64,000 nucleotides of DNA from Anaerolineae bacterium. Its GTDB lineage: Bacteria; Chloroflexota; Anaerolineae; 4572-78; J111. Location of the stretch: the NCBI GenBank assembly GCA_023382535.1, contig JAHDWA010000001.1, forward strand, positions 186,001-250,000, written 5' to 3'. The notes under the pieces are model-generated. The model was not told the DNA's origin and did not search any database. It saw only the letters and a program-made list of their open reading frames with translations. Positions 55,017 to 64,000 of the stretch are shown piece by piece. Position 1 is the stretch's first letter; each line of letters starts with the position of its first letter. Position numbers and translations under genes: made by a program.

Positions 55017-57500
55017 CTAGCTACCCCCGGCCTTGATCCCCTCCAGCTGGGTCCGCTTGAGCAGCAGGGCATTGATTGCCACTAGCAACGATGAGCCAGA
55101 CATCGAAATGGCGGCAATCTCCGGGCGCAGGACCAGCCCAAAGGCCGGGTAAAACAGCCCGGCAGCGATGGGAAAAGCAATTGCATTGTAACCAGCCGCC
55201 CACCACAGGTTCTGGTGCATCTTGCGCAACGTCGCCCGGCTGAGGGTGATCACGCCGATTACGTCAAATGGGTCGGATTTCATCAACACCACGTCGGCGG
55301 TTTCCATGGCCACGTCGGTGCCCGCACCGATGGCGATGCCCACGTCGGCCTGGGCCAGGGCGGGCGCGTCGTTGATGCCGTCGCCGACCATGGCTACCAG
55401 TTTTCCCTGCGCTTGCAGTTCCTTGACCTTGTCGGCTTTTTGCCCTGGCAGCACTTCGGCAAAGACCGTCTGGATACCCAGTTCACCTGCGATGCGCTCG
55501 GCGGTGGCTCGATTGTCGCCGGTAAGCATGGCCACCTGCACGCCCATTGAGGCCAACTTCTCCACCGCGAGTTTAGCGTTGAGTCGCACAGCGTCGGCGA
55601 TGGCGATGAGGCCAGCGAAGTTACCGTCGGCAGCGGCATAGACCACCGTGCGGCCTGCGCCTTCGAGCGAAGCCGCACGGTCGCCGTATCCGTCGAGCGT
55701 GATATTGTTGTCGCGCATTAGCTTGCGATTGCCGACAAGCAGCGTTTTGCCCGCGACGGTGGCCTTCATGCCATGGCCGGGAATGGCTTCAAACCCGCTC
55801 GTCCCTTCCATCTTCAAGTTCTGCGCTTTGGCCTTGTCCACGATGGCCTGGGCCAAGGGGTGTTCCGACGATTGCTCAGCCGAGGCAACCAGTCGCAATA
55901 GTTCACTTTCCGTAAGCGGGTTACCCACTACGACGATCTCGACGACTTGTGGCTTGCCCTCGGTGAGCGTACCGGTCTTGTCAAAGATGATGGCCTGCAG
56001 TTTGGCGGCCTGTTCGAGCGCGGTGGCGTTTTTGTACAGGATGCCGTTCTGCGCGCCGAGGCCGGTACCGACCATCACGGCGGTTGGCGTCGCCAGGCCG
56101 AGGGCATCCGGGCAGGCGATGACGACGACGGTGATGGCCAGCGTTAGCGCCCAGACGAATTTGTCCATCCCCGCCGGGATAGCCAAGCCACCGAAGAAAT
56201 ACCAGCCGAAGAATGTGGCCAGGCCAAAGATGACGGCGGCGGCAACCAGCCACTGCGCCGCCTGGTCGGCCAGGCGCTGCGAGGGCGCTTTGGAGTTCTG
56301 GGCCATCTGCACCAGTTTGACAATTTGGGCCAGGGCGGTGTCTGCGCCAACTTTGGTCGCCCGGAACTTGAATGTGCCGGTCTTATTGATCGTCGCGCCC
56401 ACCACATTTGACTCGACCGACTTCTTGACCGGCAGACTTTCGCCGGTAATCATGGACTCATCTACGCTCGACTCCCCCTCGATGACCACCCCGTCCACCG
56501 GGATCTTATCCCCCGGGCGGATGAGGACGATGTCATCGGCCACGACCTCCGAGGTCGGGATCTCGACCGTCTGCCCGTTGCGGATGACGGTGGCCTGCGG
56601 CGGCGCGAGATTCATCAGGGCTTGAATGGCCTGTGACGCGCCGGAGCGGGCGCGCATTTCCATCCAATGGCCAAACAAGACAAACGCGAGCAGCAGCGCC
56701 GCCGCCTCGTAGAATACCTCACCCTCGAAGAAAAAGGTGGCCGCCACGCTGAAGATGTACCCGGCCAGCACCGACAGTGAGACCAGCACGGCCATATTCA
56801 AGATACCATTCTTCAACCCGCGCCACGCGCCGAGGTAGAACACCCAGCCGCCATAGAGGACGGCGGGTGTCGTAAGCAGAAACGAGAGCACTTCGTTGGA
56901 TAGCCCAAAAGGTAACGGCAGTTGCAGCCCGAAGTAGTCTGTAAACAGGGGCGAGTACAAAAAGACAGGAATAGCTAGAATGAACGAAACCAGGAAGCGG
57001 TTGCGCATGTCGCGCACCATGGCTTCCATACTCATCCCACCGCCGTGGCCCATTTCGTGCGCCATCGCCGCCATTTCGCCGGCCTCGGCGTCTGCTGGCA
57101 TGGCATGCCCGGCGTGGGCATCGGCTTTGGCGGGCGCAACGGCCGGTTGGGCCGCCGATATTGAGTGTCCGGCGTGTTCGCCAGGTTTAGCCGCCGGCAT
57201 GGCGTGTCCGGCGTGGGCGCTCATCTCATGCCCCGCATGCGTTGCCGCTGCCGCCGGCGGATCACTGGGCGCACATACGTGCTCCGGCAGACACTCACCC
57301 GAACAACTGTAGCCGCACTCGGCCACGACATGTTTGAGGTCGGCCAGCGTCACCGACTCGTCATGATAGACGGTGGCGGTGCTGGTCATAAAGTTTGTTT
57401 CGACTTTATGGATACCGGGGTGCGCGCACATCCGCTTCTCTACCCCGGCCGGCGAGAGGACCGACTCGATCCCTTCCAGGTTAATGACCGTCGTTTTCAT
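55017..57500 (-). CDS. P1B-type heavy-metal ATPase with His/Met-rich N-terminus and CPD motif
   Basis: 827 residues from ATG 57500 (GGAGGG about 9 nt upstream). Residues 1-70 form an HMA fold lacking the usual early CxxC but with a CSGEC sequence. Then comes a linker with repeated HAGH-M units and a GHGGGMSM stretch. The ATPase core has TGE (MITGESLPV), DKTGTLT, SEHPLA, and GDGINDAPA. The transmembrane metal site reads [11 protein letters not shown], i.e. CPD in place of CPC or CPH. Likely copper or silver efflux. An operator palindrome is 150 nt upstream. Confidence 0.9.
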   Translation of the reverse strand: MKTTVINLEGIESVLSPAGVEKRMCAHPGIHKVETNFMTSTATVYHDESVTLADLKHVVAECGYSCSGECLPEHVCAPSDPPAAAATHAGHEMSAHAGHAMPAAKPGEHAGHSISAAQPAVAPAKADAHAGHAMPADAEAGEMAAMAHEMGHGGGMSMEAMVRDMRNRFLVSFILAIPVFLYSPLFTDYFGLQLPLPFGLSNEVLSFLLTTPAVLYGGWVFYLGAWRGLKNGILNMAVLVSLSVLAGYIFSVAATFFFEGEVFYEAAALLLAFVLFGHWMEMRARSGASQAIQALMNLAPPQATVIRNGQTVEIPTSEVVADDIVLIRPGDKIPVDGVVIEGESSVDESMITGESLPVKKSVESNVVGATINKTGTFKFRATKVGADTALAQIVKLVQMAQNSKAPSQRLADQAAQWLVAAAVIFGLATFFGWYFFGGLAIPAGMDKFVWALTLAITVVVIACPDALGLATPTAVMVGTGLGAQNGILYKNATALEQAAKLQAIIFDKTGTLTEGKPQVVEIVVVGNPLTESELLRLVASAEQSSEHPLAQAIVDKAKAQNLKMEGTSGFEAIPGHGMKATVAGKTLLVGNRKLMRDNNITLDGYGDRAASLEGAGRTVVYAAADGNFAGLIAIADAVRLNAKLAVEKLASMGVQVAMLTGDNRATAERIAGELGIQTVFAEVLPGQKADKVKELQAQGKLVAMVGDGINDAPALAQADVGIAIGAGTDVAMETADVVLMKSDPFDVIGVITLSRATLRKMHQNLWWAAGYNAIAFPIAAGLFYPAFGLVLRPEIAAISMSGSSLLVAINALLLKRTQLEGIKAGGS

Positions 57501-57648
57501 GAATAGTTTCCCTCCTTCTTCAAAATCTCTATTTTCCAAGCCAAAAGAGTACCAAAGCAATCCCCGATAAAACAGGCAGGCTTAACCTTTGCCAGCATTT
57601 TTGGCAGGTTTCCATCATCACTGAGGTTCTTAAGATGGCTCACTCCTA

Positions 57649-57665
57649 TCTTACAAGAGGTAAGA
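57649..57665. promoter_or_regulatory. Perfect TCTTAC-N5-GTAAGA palindrome upstream of the metal ATPase
   Basis: TCTTAC-AAGAG-GTAAGA. Same 6-5-6 palindrome as at 35719, 35908 and 37290. Clear -35/-10 boxes were not identified here; the ATPase start lies 149 nt downstream on the minus strand. The region 57501-57764 holds no credible gene. Confidence 0.55.
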
Positions 57666-57764
57666 AAATGTGGCAAATCAGGCTTCTGCTTCAACCATCA
57701 ACTCAATCTAACGCTCACGCCCTCTCTCACTGCCCAGTCAGAAAGGGTTATCGGATCGCCTGGG

Positions 57765-58658
57765 CTAGTGGCCTGCCATGCGAGACTCCCGGGTCGCCAC
57801 GCTGATCCCGGCGATCGTCAAGACGCTCCCCACGCCTTCGAGTGGACTGATTCTCTCACCGAAGGCCAAGGCGGCTATGCCCAGCCCAAAAATCGGAACG
57901 AGAAAGAAGAACATGGTTAATCGGCCCACCTCGTCGCGTTGGATCAGCCAATACCAGACAGCGTTGGCGAATGAGGTGCCAACTAAGGCCAGGAAAAGCA
58001 ACAGTCCCACGAATTGGACATTCCATATTACCTGAGTATCACGTTCGATCAGCACCGAGACGGCCAGCAACGGCAAACTGCCGAAGATGAGCTGCCAGGC
58101 CGTTATTACCAACAAGTTAACCGGGATGCTCATGCGTTTGAAGATCACGCTTGCGGCGGACGCGCCCGCAGAAGCCGCCAACGCCAGCGCCATACCCGAG
58201 AGGCCATAAGCGTCCGGACCGGCCAGCACCTGGGATGAGATCAGCGTAACTCCCACCAGGCCAAGGGTGAGGGTCAGCCACTTGCTGCGGGTCATCCGCT
58301 CGCCCAAAAATATCGCTGCCAGCACGACCACGATCAAGGGCTGACTATTTCCCAGGACTGAGGCAATTCCCACGCCGGCCCGCCCCGGGCTGAGAAACAT
58401 TGCGCCAAAGGCGAGCGTGATGCCTGTAGATGCCAGGGCGAGGATCCAGCCCCAGCTCCCACGTGGTGGAAGCAACGGCTGGCGCAGAGCGATCGCCAGT
58501 CCCAAAAGGGGCACACCACCGATCAAGGCTCTTAGCCCGCCGAAAAGCAGCGGCGGCGCAAAGGGCAAGCCGGCCTTGATCGCAGCGAAGCACAGGGCAT
58601 AGATAGCGGTTAGCCCGAAGAGGAGGAGAATCCGTGTCTGGGTAGGCCGGACTTTCAC
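57765..58658 (-). CDS. EamA/DMT-family transporter
   Basis: 297 residues from GTG 58658, which overlaps the phosphofructokinase TGA by 4 nt; the longer frame running to 59111 is only an overlap shadow. Ten membrane segments in two EamA repeats (LGNSQPLIVVVLAAIFLGE ... FFFLVPIFGLGIAALAFGE). Drug/metabolite exporter superfamily, substrate unknown. Coupled to the phosphofructokinase gene. Confidence 0.88.
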   Translation of the reverse strand: MKVRPTQTRILLLFGLTAIYALCFAAIKAGLPFAPPLLFGGLRALIGGVPLLGLAIALRQPLLPPRGSWGWILALASTGITLAFGAMFLSPGRAGVGIASVLGNSQPLIVVVLAAIFLGERMTRSKWLTLTLGLVGVTLISSQVLAGPDAYGLSGMALALAASAGASAASVIFKRMSIPVNLLVITAWQLIFGSLPLLAVSVLIERDTQVIWNVQFVGLLLFLALVGTSFANAVWYWLIQRDEVGRLTMFFFLVPIFGLGIAALAFGERISPLEGVGSVLTIAGISVATRESRMAGH

Positions 58659-59626
58659 TGCTCCAGGACCTTCGCCAGCACAAACAGTTCGGGATCGATT
58701 GGCTTTTGAAGGCCGGTCACTTCGGCCAGCGGGGTCATTGTTACGCGGCTCTGGATCATGCCGACCAGCACACCGGCCTCGCCGCGCGCCAGGGCCGTTA
58801 CGGCGCCAGCGCCCAGGCGAGTGGCCAACAACCGGTCGAAAGCCGTCGGCGCGCCGCCGCGCTGTACATGTCCCAGCGTGGTCGCGCGCAAGTCGAAGCC
58901 AATGCGCGCCTGGTGTTCGCGAAAGTATGCGGCCAACGCCTCGGCATTGTAGCGCGCCCCCTCGGCCACGACGGCCAGGGCATGGGCCTTGCCGCGTTCG
59001 TAGGCGGAGCGTAATTCCTGCGCCACCTGCTCCGGCGTGGTTTCGACCTCTGGGATGACCACGACCTCTGCGCCGCCGGCAATACCCGCCATGAGCGCCA
59101 GATACCCGCAATTGCGGCCCATGACTTCGATCAGGAAGGCGCGTTGGTGCGATGAGGCGGTGATCTTGAGCCGGTCAATCGCTTCCAGGGCAATATTGAG
59201 GGCGGTGTCCACGCCGATGGTGATGTCGCTGCCAGCCAGGTCGTTGTCAATCGTGGAAGCGACGCCGACGACCGGAAAATCCAACTGCGCCAGGGTTAGG
59301 GCCCCGGTCTGCGAGCCGTTGCCACCGATCACGACCAGGCCCTCGACATTGTGTTGGTGAAGTGCGCGCAGGGCTTTCAGGCGGCCAGCCTCCGTTTTAA
59401 ATTCGGGCGAGCGAGCGCTGCCGAGGATAGTGCCACCCTGCTGAATGATGCCACCGACCGAGCGCGCATGCAACGGCTCGAAGTGGCCGTCAATCAGCCC
59501 GGCGTAACCCTGGCGCACGCCAAAGACTTCCCAGCTTTGCTCAAGGGCGCATCGGGTGACAGCCCGGATGGCAGCGTTCATACCCGGCGCGTCGCCGCCG
59601 CTGGTCAAGATAGCCATACGTTTCAT
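58655..59626 (-). CDS. pfkA: 6-phosphofructokinase
   Basis: 323 residues, full length for bacterial PFK. Glycine-rich nucleotide loop LTSGGDAPGMNAA, GGNGSQTG (Asn where the ATP enzyme often has Asp), catalytic TIDND, MGRNCGYLA and the substrate loop LGHVQRGG. It phosphorylates fructose-6-phosphate in glycolysis. The GGNGS variant leaves ATP versus other phosphoryl donors open. The start MKRMAIL is preceded by GGAGG within about 8 nt. Confidence 0.93.
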   Translation of the reverse strand: MKRMAILTSGGDAPGMNAAIRAVTRCALEQSWEVFGVRQGYAGLIDGHFEPLHARSVGGIIQQGGTILGSARSPEFKTEAGRLKALRALHQHNVEGLVVIGGNGSQTGALTLAQLDFPVVGVASTIDNDLAGSDITIGVDTALNIALEAIDRLKITASSHQRAFLIEVMGRNCGYLALMAGIAGGAEVVVIPEVETTPEQVAQELRSAYERGKAHALAVVAEGARYNAEALAAYFREHQARIGFDLRATTLGHVQRGGAPTAFDRLLATRLGAGAVTALARGEAGVLVGMIQSRVTMTPLAEVTGLQKPIDPELFVLAKVLEQ

Positions 59627-59709
59627 GGTTCCTCCAAATTTAAGTTGTTAAGAGTCATTTTTAGAACTCTTTGGGGTGATTTGCCAAAGGCTGCATGAGC
59701 TATTGGCTC

Positions 59710-60003
59710 CTACGTGGTCACCACCGAGTTCTGGTCGCCGTAGGGATTAGGCATGTACTTATCCGCCTCAGGATCGTTGAGCCACGTCTGGCCGTCAACC
59801 AGGTAGCGAAACTGATATTCGCCCCCCGGCGCCAACTCCACCATGATTTGCCAACCGCCATCCTGCTGCCGCTGCATGGGGTGCGACGTTTGCCAATCGT
59901 TGAAATCTCCCACCAGGTGAACAGTCTCGCCTTCTACCTCGGCCGGCAGCGTGAAGGTCACTTTGGTTACTTTGTCCTTTTTGCTGTGCTGTTTCTTTAA
60001 CAT
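59710..60003 (-). CDS. CBM48/AMPK-type glycogen-binding domain protein
   Basis: 97 residues, one isoamylase-type early-set domain: VHLVGDFNDWQTSHPM, GEYQFRYLVDGQTW and a C-terminal DPEADKYMPNPYG. Stand-alone modules of this type bind alpha-glucans or regulate partner enzymes. It lies 83 nt before phosphofructokinase and near a GH57 enzyme, in keeping with glycogen metabolism. Confidence 0.88.
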   Translation of the reverse strand: MLKKQHSKKDKVTKVTFTLPAEVEGETVHLVGDFNDWQTSHPMQRQQDGGWQIMVELAPGGEYQFRYLVDGQTWLNDPEADKYMPNPYGDQNSVVTT

Positions 60004-60044
60004 GTTAGCCTCCCGATAATATGTGTGTCGTCAGGGGACTGCTT

Positions 60045-60398
60045 TCATTCTTCACTTAATATGGCGGTCCCACGTAAAATCTTTATTACCAGTATAGCAC
60101 GCCTGAAACTGCGGGAACAGCGCCAAGTAGCCCGGAGCCTTGCCCGCAGTTTGGCCTGATTTAGCTGAGTCGTTGGCAGTCCGACGGGTGAGGGCATCAA
60201 GGCGACCAGCCGGGTCCCACGACCTCGAGCCGAGTCCACCGACAGATGCCCCCCCACCAACGAGACTCGCTCATGCATCCCAACCAGTCCAAAGTGACCC
60301 TGCCGGGTTAAATCGTAGGGCAACTTGGGGGGCTCGAAGCCAATACCGTCGTCCTGGATTGAGACGCTGAGTCCATCATCAGTGAAGCTCAGTTCATA
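60045..60398 (-). pseudogene. Histidine kinase C-terminal fragment
   Basis: 118 codons directly after the alpha/beta-hydrolase stop read as the last part of a HATPase_c domain of the NarL/LiaS-like kinase type: VSIQDDGIGFEPP, GHFGLVGMHERVSLVGG, then GRGTRLVALMP. There is no start, dimerisation or sensor part. An abrupt fusion to the hydrolase end suggests a deletion join. Confidence 0.75.
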
Positions 60399-61211
60399 TC
60401 AGTTCTGCGTATGAAATACTTCCTGCGTCAGGGCGGATTCAATGGCCCGAAGGCAGATGTCTGGTGCGCGCAGCAACGGGTGATGATCGACATCCGGCAG
60501 AACCTGGATGCGCCAGTTGCGCCGCCCGGTGGCTACCTCAAACGCGCCGTCCAGCGGAGCCGAATGATCGCTATTACCGTGGAGGCAAAAGACGGAGATG
60601 CGGGGGTCAAGGGTGTCCACTTCCTGCCCAACATCATAGGTGTAGACGACCTCCCAGAGCGAAGAGGTGAAGGATCGCCATGAATGTTTCACGATGTCGG
60701 CGGCGACCTCCCGCGGCAGGTCACGCTGGAGGTAGGGTATTAGCCATCCGAAGACGCGCCGGGTCACCACACAGCTTACAGCGGCCAGCGCCATGTTTGT
60801 TAAAAACAACCGATTGAGCGCCGAACTGCTGCGGAAATACTGAAGGGCCTTCTCCTCGCCGCCGAAATGAGGCAGGCTGACAAGTATCAGGCGTTCCACC
60901 TGCTCCGGATAGCGAGTGGCATAGGCGATTGACAATGAGGCCCCCATGGAATGGCCCACAAGCGAGAAGGGCGCGTTCCTGCTCAAGGTCTGATGAAGTG
61001 CAGCCACGTGCTGTTCGATGGTGTAGCGAGTCCACGGCTTCGGAGACTGGCCAAAACCGAGAAGATCAACGAGCACAACGCGATGGGATTGTTCCAGCGC
61101 ACCTAACCGTCCTTGCCAGTAGCGAGTCGTCCCGCCCAGCCCGGGCAGGAAAACGAGGCGAGGGCCGTTCACACCGGATTCCAAGGTATACAGGGTCTGG
61201 GTCAGGGCCAC
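60399..61211 (-). CDS. Alpha/beta-hydrolase
   Basis: 270 residues from GTG 61211, with AAAGGAA about 9 nt upstream; ATG 61241 would overlap the GH57 gene. Oxyanion FLPGLGG, nucleophile elbow GHSMGA, acid and His in GNSDHSAPLDG and VDHHPLLRAP. Soluble esterase, lipase or haloperoxidase-like enzyme, substrate unknown. It starts 16 nt after the GH57 stop, same operon. Confidence 0.85.
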   Translation of the reverse strand: MALTQTLYTLESGVNGPRLVFLPGLGGTTRYWQGRLGALEQSHRVVLVDLLGFGQSPKPWTRYTIEQHVAALHQTLSRNAPFSLVGHSMGASLSIAYATRYPEQVERLILVSLPHFGGEEKALQYFRSSSALNRLFLTNMALAAVSCVVTRRVFGWLIPYLQRDLPREVAADIVKHSWRSFTSSLWEVVYTYDVGQEVDTLDPRISVFCLHGNSDHSAPLDGAFEVATGRRNWRIQVLPDVDHHPLLRAPDICLRAIESALTQEVFHTQN

Positions 61212-61227
61212 GGCGAATGTTCCTTTG

Positions 61228-63549
61228 TTATTCTTCGGCATATGGCGCGATGCGCACGGTCTGCTCTTCTGCCTGGCAGCACACGTTTGAGCCGTCGCAG
61301 CCGTGATGGGTACAGCGAAAGCGAAAGCGCACCGCGCGCGCCTCCGGCACAAAAGGGCCCAGGGTCAAGTGATGACGCTGCACCCCGGCCATCACCCCGC
61401 CGGCCGGGGCCAGTTCGGCCACCTGAGGTTCCCCACCGTCAATCTGCCAGGTGAGGATACCGGGGCAGTTGGTACGCACGGTCAGCCGGTCGCCCGGTTG
61501 AACCTGAGCTATTGGCTGGGTGAAGGTCCACACCACCGCGTGGGGCACGATGTGCCGGTTCAACTCTCCTGGCGGTATCGTCCCCAGGCCACGGTAAACA
61601 TTCTTGAGATGGAGGCGGAACAGGTGATCGAACTCGTCGTCATTGCCCGAATCCTGATCTGCGCCAAACCACCAGAACCAGTCGCTGCCTTCGGCCATAT
61701 ACAGGGCCTCGAAGGCAGCCGGCGCCGTTTCCGGGGTGGCGCCAGACTGGTCGAGGAAGTCCCGCGCCTGGCCCAATAGCAGCCAACCTTGATTCTCCTC
61801 ATCCTCGCCGACCCAGGTGCCCAGGTCCACCCCCGGCCCCGAACCGTTCTCGTCAATCCACGAGCCGGTGAAAAGGTCGTAAACTTTCGTTTGTGCTGCT
61901 GGCGGATGCGGGGCGATATCCCGATCTGGGTTCCCCTCCAGGTACTCGGCGAAGCTAACAGTTTCAACCTCGGTGTCGCACTCCAGTAGCCCATACAGCG
62001 CGTGCAAGAAGGGCCGGGCGTCTTCTCGATAAGCGCCCCAGGCGTTCTCGCCGTCCAGCACTACTGTCAGCACCCGGTCCGGAGCCTGCCCTGAGCCCGT
62101 CGAAGGATCGCCGGTCACTCGCCAGGCAAAACGTTCCTTGATCTCCCGCAGGAAGTCCCTCGCTGCCTGTTCGTAATCGGCATAGCCGTAATAGTGGAAA
62201 CCGATGGCATCGGACAGGGGGGTGTCGCGGAAGAAGATGCTGAGGACATGTTCTCCCTCTTCAGCGCGGTAGGGTTGGCACAAGATGTCTGGATCGCCAA
62301 TATTGTAGCCCCAGCGCCCTGAACGAGCCAATACCCCCTGGTCGGTCGCCAGCCAGCGCACGCCGTGCTGGGCGAAGAAGGGAATGATGAACTGGCTCAC
62401 CGCTCCTTCGGCCGGCCACATACCACGCGGGGGCCGTCCGAAGCAGCGCCGGTAGCACTCAACAGCCAGCCGCACCTGGGCTTCGGCGTCCTCAGGCCAG
62501 GCGAAGCGAGGCGGATGGGTTGTTCCCGGCCGGTCGAGCGTGGCCCGGTCGGTGTCGACCAGCAAAGGCAGAATGGGATGGTAGAAAGGGGTGGTCGAGA
62601 CTTCGATCTGCCCGCGCTCCTGCAAATGGCGATGGATGGGAATCACGGCCCGCATGATCTTATACTGCACGGCAACCATCGCCTCGACATCGGCCACACT
62701 GAAATCGCGCCCCTGCTCAACGAAGTGGCGCACCAAGGCAACCTCCCCGGTGACCAGCTTGACCTCCCCGTCGCGGAACTCCTGGCCGAACCAGGCCAGG
62801 TTGAACCACATCTGTAAGTCGCGCAGGTCCTGCACACTGAAGCGCCGGCCTTCGCGCCGTTGGATGAACAACTCGTTGTAGCGGGGATGGGGAAAGATCT
62901 CGTTGTGCCAGTCGGCGTCGAAGAAGTTGCTCAGGACATACTCGTGCTCATCAGCGGTCAGCGACTCGGCCGGCTTCAGCGTCAACTCGAGCGCGCGGTC
63001 GGTCGCGCCGCGCTCCAGGTAGTCCTCGATTTGCCACAGCAGCGCGGGCGTCAGATTGACGGTCAGGTGGAGACCGGAGTGCCCGGCCACCAGGGCCGCC
63101 ATCGAGTAGTAGTCGCGAATGGCATGGAGCCGCACCCACGGGTGGATATAGCTACCTACCTGGGTTGGGTAGGAGGTATCCTTGTAGATCGGTTGGTGCT
63201 GGTGCCACAGGATGGCCAGGTAAAGTTTGGGCCCGACGCGGAAGGAAGTCGTCGACCCGGTGATCTCACCGTCGGGCGAGCGGCCTTGCACGGTGTAGGT
63301 CACGCGGTCTCCTTTGACGAAGGGGCCGAGCTCGACCTGCCAGTAACTGTTGACGCCTGCGTTGCGCTGCCAGGCGGCCTCAACTCGTCCCTGGATAGTC
63401 GTCCCGTCAGGGCGCTCGACCCCATACCTCACCCAGACCGACTGCCCCAGCTCGACCGGCCAGGCGCCGATCGTCAAAGTAACCGCTTCATCTGGACTCA
63501 CGCGGTATGGCGCACGGGGGGCGTCGGGTGTCAAATGCCAGAGTTCCAT
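61228..63549 (-). CDS. GH57 family glycoside hydrolase with N-terminal beta-domain
   Basis: 773 residues. Residues 1-105 form a carbohydrate-binding-like beta-sandwich. The GH57 barrel follows with WHQHQP, a GMWPAEGAVS block (likely catalytic Glu), WLATDQGVL, and VLDGENAWGAY (likely acid Asp). The C-terminal part is another beta domain ending with a Cys/His cluster (CTHHGCDGSNVCC). Likely an alpha-amylase, amylopullulanase or glucanotransferase of intracellular glucan. Operon with the hydrolase. Confidence 0.9.
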   Translation of the reverse strand: MELWHLTPDAPRAPYRVSPDEAVTLTIGAWPVELGQSVWVRYGVERPDGTTIQGRVEAAWQRNAGVNSYWQVELGPFVKGDRVTYTVQGRSPDGEITGSTTSFRVGPKLYLAILWHQHQPIYKDTSYPTQVGSYIHPWVRLHAIRDYYSMAALVAGHSGLHLTVNLTPALLWQIEDYLERGATDRALELTLKPAESLTADEHEYVLSNFFDADWHNEIFPHPRYNELFIQRREGRRFSVQDLRDLQMWFNLAWFGQEFRDGEVKLVTGEVALVRHFVEQGRDFSVADVEAMVAVQYKIMRAVIPIHRHLQERGQIEVSTTPFYHPILPLLVDTDRATLDRPGTTHPPRFAWPEDAEAQVRLAVECYRRCFGRPPRGMWPAEGAVSQFIIPFFAQHGVRWLATDQGVLARSGRWGYNIGDPDILCQPYRAEEGEHVLSIFFRDTPLSDAIGFHYYGYADYEQAARDFLREIKERFAWRVTGDPSTGSGQAPDRVLTVVLDGENAWGAYREDARPFLHALYGLLECDTEVETVSFAEYLEGNPDRDIAPHPPAAQTKVYDLFTGSWIDENGSGPGVDLGTWVGEDEENQGWLLLGQARDFLDQSGATPETAPAAFEALYMAEGSDWFWWFGADQDSGNDDEFDHLFRLHLKNVYRGLGTIPPGELNRHIVPHAVVWTFTQPIAQVQPGDRLTVRTNCPGILTWQIDGGEPQVAELAPAGGVMAGVQRHHLTLGPFVPEARAVRFRFRCTHHGCDGSNVCCQAEEQTVRIAPYAEE

Positions 63550-63583
63550 AGGGCTTGCGTCTTTCCACTTTCAATCCTCATCT

Positions 63584-64000
63584 TCACTTAACTTGCGGCC
63601 CGGCGGCGCGCACGTCATCCGGAACCTGGTCGGCAAAGGATTTGAAATTCTCGACAAACATCCCGGCCAGTTTGCGGGCTTGTGCATCGTAGGCCGTGGG
63701 ATCAGCCCAGGTCTGGCGCGGGTCGAGCACTTCGGTCGGCACGTCAGGGCAGGCGGTGGGGATGGCTACGCCAAAAATCGAGTCGGGCACTGTCGGTACA
63801 TCGGTCAGCGAACCATTGAGCGCGGCATGCACCATTGCCCGCGTGTAACCAATCTTCATCCGCTGACCCACGCCGTAAGGCCCACCACTCCAGCCGGTGT
63901 TGACCAGCCAGACGTTGACCTGGTGCTGCGCAATCTTCTCGCCCAGCAGATTGGCGTACACCGTCGGCGAGAGGACCATAAAGGGCGCGCCAAAGCAGGT
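63584..64000 (-). CDS. pckA: Phosphoenolpyruvate carboxykinase (ATP), C-terminal part
   Basis: The frame is open to the right edge and ends at 63584. The segment begins [11 protein letters not shown] and continues [32 protein letters not shown], then IPTACPDVP and the C-terminal helix, all typical of ATP-dependent PEPCK. It makes phosphoenolpyruvate from oxaloacetate in gluconeogenesis. The catalytic and P-loop parts lie outside the window. Confidence 0.93.
   Translation of the reverse strand, partial: TCFGAPFMVLSPTVYANLLGEKIAQHQVNVWLVNTGWSGGPYGVGQRMKIGYTRAMVHAALNGSLTDVPTVPDSIFGVAIPTACPDVPTEVLDPRQTWADPTAYDAQARKLAGMFVENFKSFADQVPDDVRAAGPQVK

Noticed and set aside
57497..57694. 65-codon frame upstream of the metal ATPase
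   Set aside because: It covers the ATPase leader and the regulatory palindrome, and has no motif or ribosome site.
58659..59111. N-terminal extension of the EamA frame over the phosphofructokinase gene
   Set aside because: The extension is Arg/Gly-rich shadow of pfkA; the GTG overlapping the pfkA stop gives the normal EamA length.
1..64000. CRISPR array
   Set aside because: No regularly spaced exact repeats were seen; the repeats found are few, diverged and irregularly spaced.

Overview
The window reads as a chromosomal contig of a Chloroflexota bacterium, probably from the Anaerolineae/Caldilineae part of the phylum. This is inferred from gene content, not from a marker gene. The pointers are secreted proteins with long Pro/Thr linkers, two class D/E-like sortases, an Agl23-type glycosyltransferase fused to an NHL propeller, a DUF2085 protein, a DUF3179 remnant and an A2-type haem-copper oxidase. 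No rRNA, tRNA or CRISPR array was found. Layout: (1) 1-10.7 kb is an accessory island on the minus strand, read from one clear promoter near 10.68 kb. It encodes a bacterial ubiquitin-like conjugation cassette of the PRTRC (ParB-related, ThiF-related) type: E1/ThiF with added zinc ribbons, a JAB/JAMM peptidase, an E2-family-D-like protein, a ubiquitin-like domain embedded in a larger protein, an adenine-type methyltransferase and several unrecognised proteins. A TnpB element has cut the downstream end of the island. (2) 10.7-15.7 kb is poor in intact genes. It holds a degenerate 41-nt repeat ending in a terminator, then decayed genes: cydB, a DUF3179 lipoprotein, a 5'-truncated phosphoesterase and two scraps of P-type ATPase. 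(3) 15.8-19.6 kb carries a thioredoxin-cytochrome c lipoprotein whose two active-site cysteine positions are both TGA, followed by a bSECIS-like hairpin (candidate UxxU selenoprotein), then a sortase and a haem-copper oxidase subunit I. (4) 20-45 kb is mostly envelope and transport functions: secreted glycosidase, tandem-fused solute-binding protein, NicO-type Ni/Co exporter, phosphoesterase, Zn/Mn ABC transporter, L,D-transpeptidase, DsbA-like lipoprotein, PLP sulfurase-like enzyme, anti-sigma factor, second sortase, PBP2, and an MBOAT acyltransferase flanked by two related hydrolases. (5) 45.5-49.1 kb is a cyclopropane-fatty-acid synthase gene split by a 2.2-kb element carrying an XRE regulator, a variant TnpB and a structured RNA. 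Removing the element restores the reading frame exactly. (6) 49-64 kb holds the Agl23-NHL protein, HtrA protease, M23 peptidase, a heavy-metal P-type ATPase, an EamA transporter, phosphofructokinase, a CBM48 protein, a hydrolase, a GH57 enzyme and the end of PEP carboxykinase, i.e. envelope maintenance plus central and glycogen-type carbon metabolism. A 17-bp palindrome, TCTTAC-N5-GTAAGA, recurs at or just beside good sigma-70 promoters in front of the oxidase operon, the solute-binding/NicO pair, the PLP enzyme and PBP2, and also upstream of the metal ATPase. It looks like one regulon.
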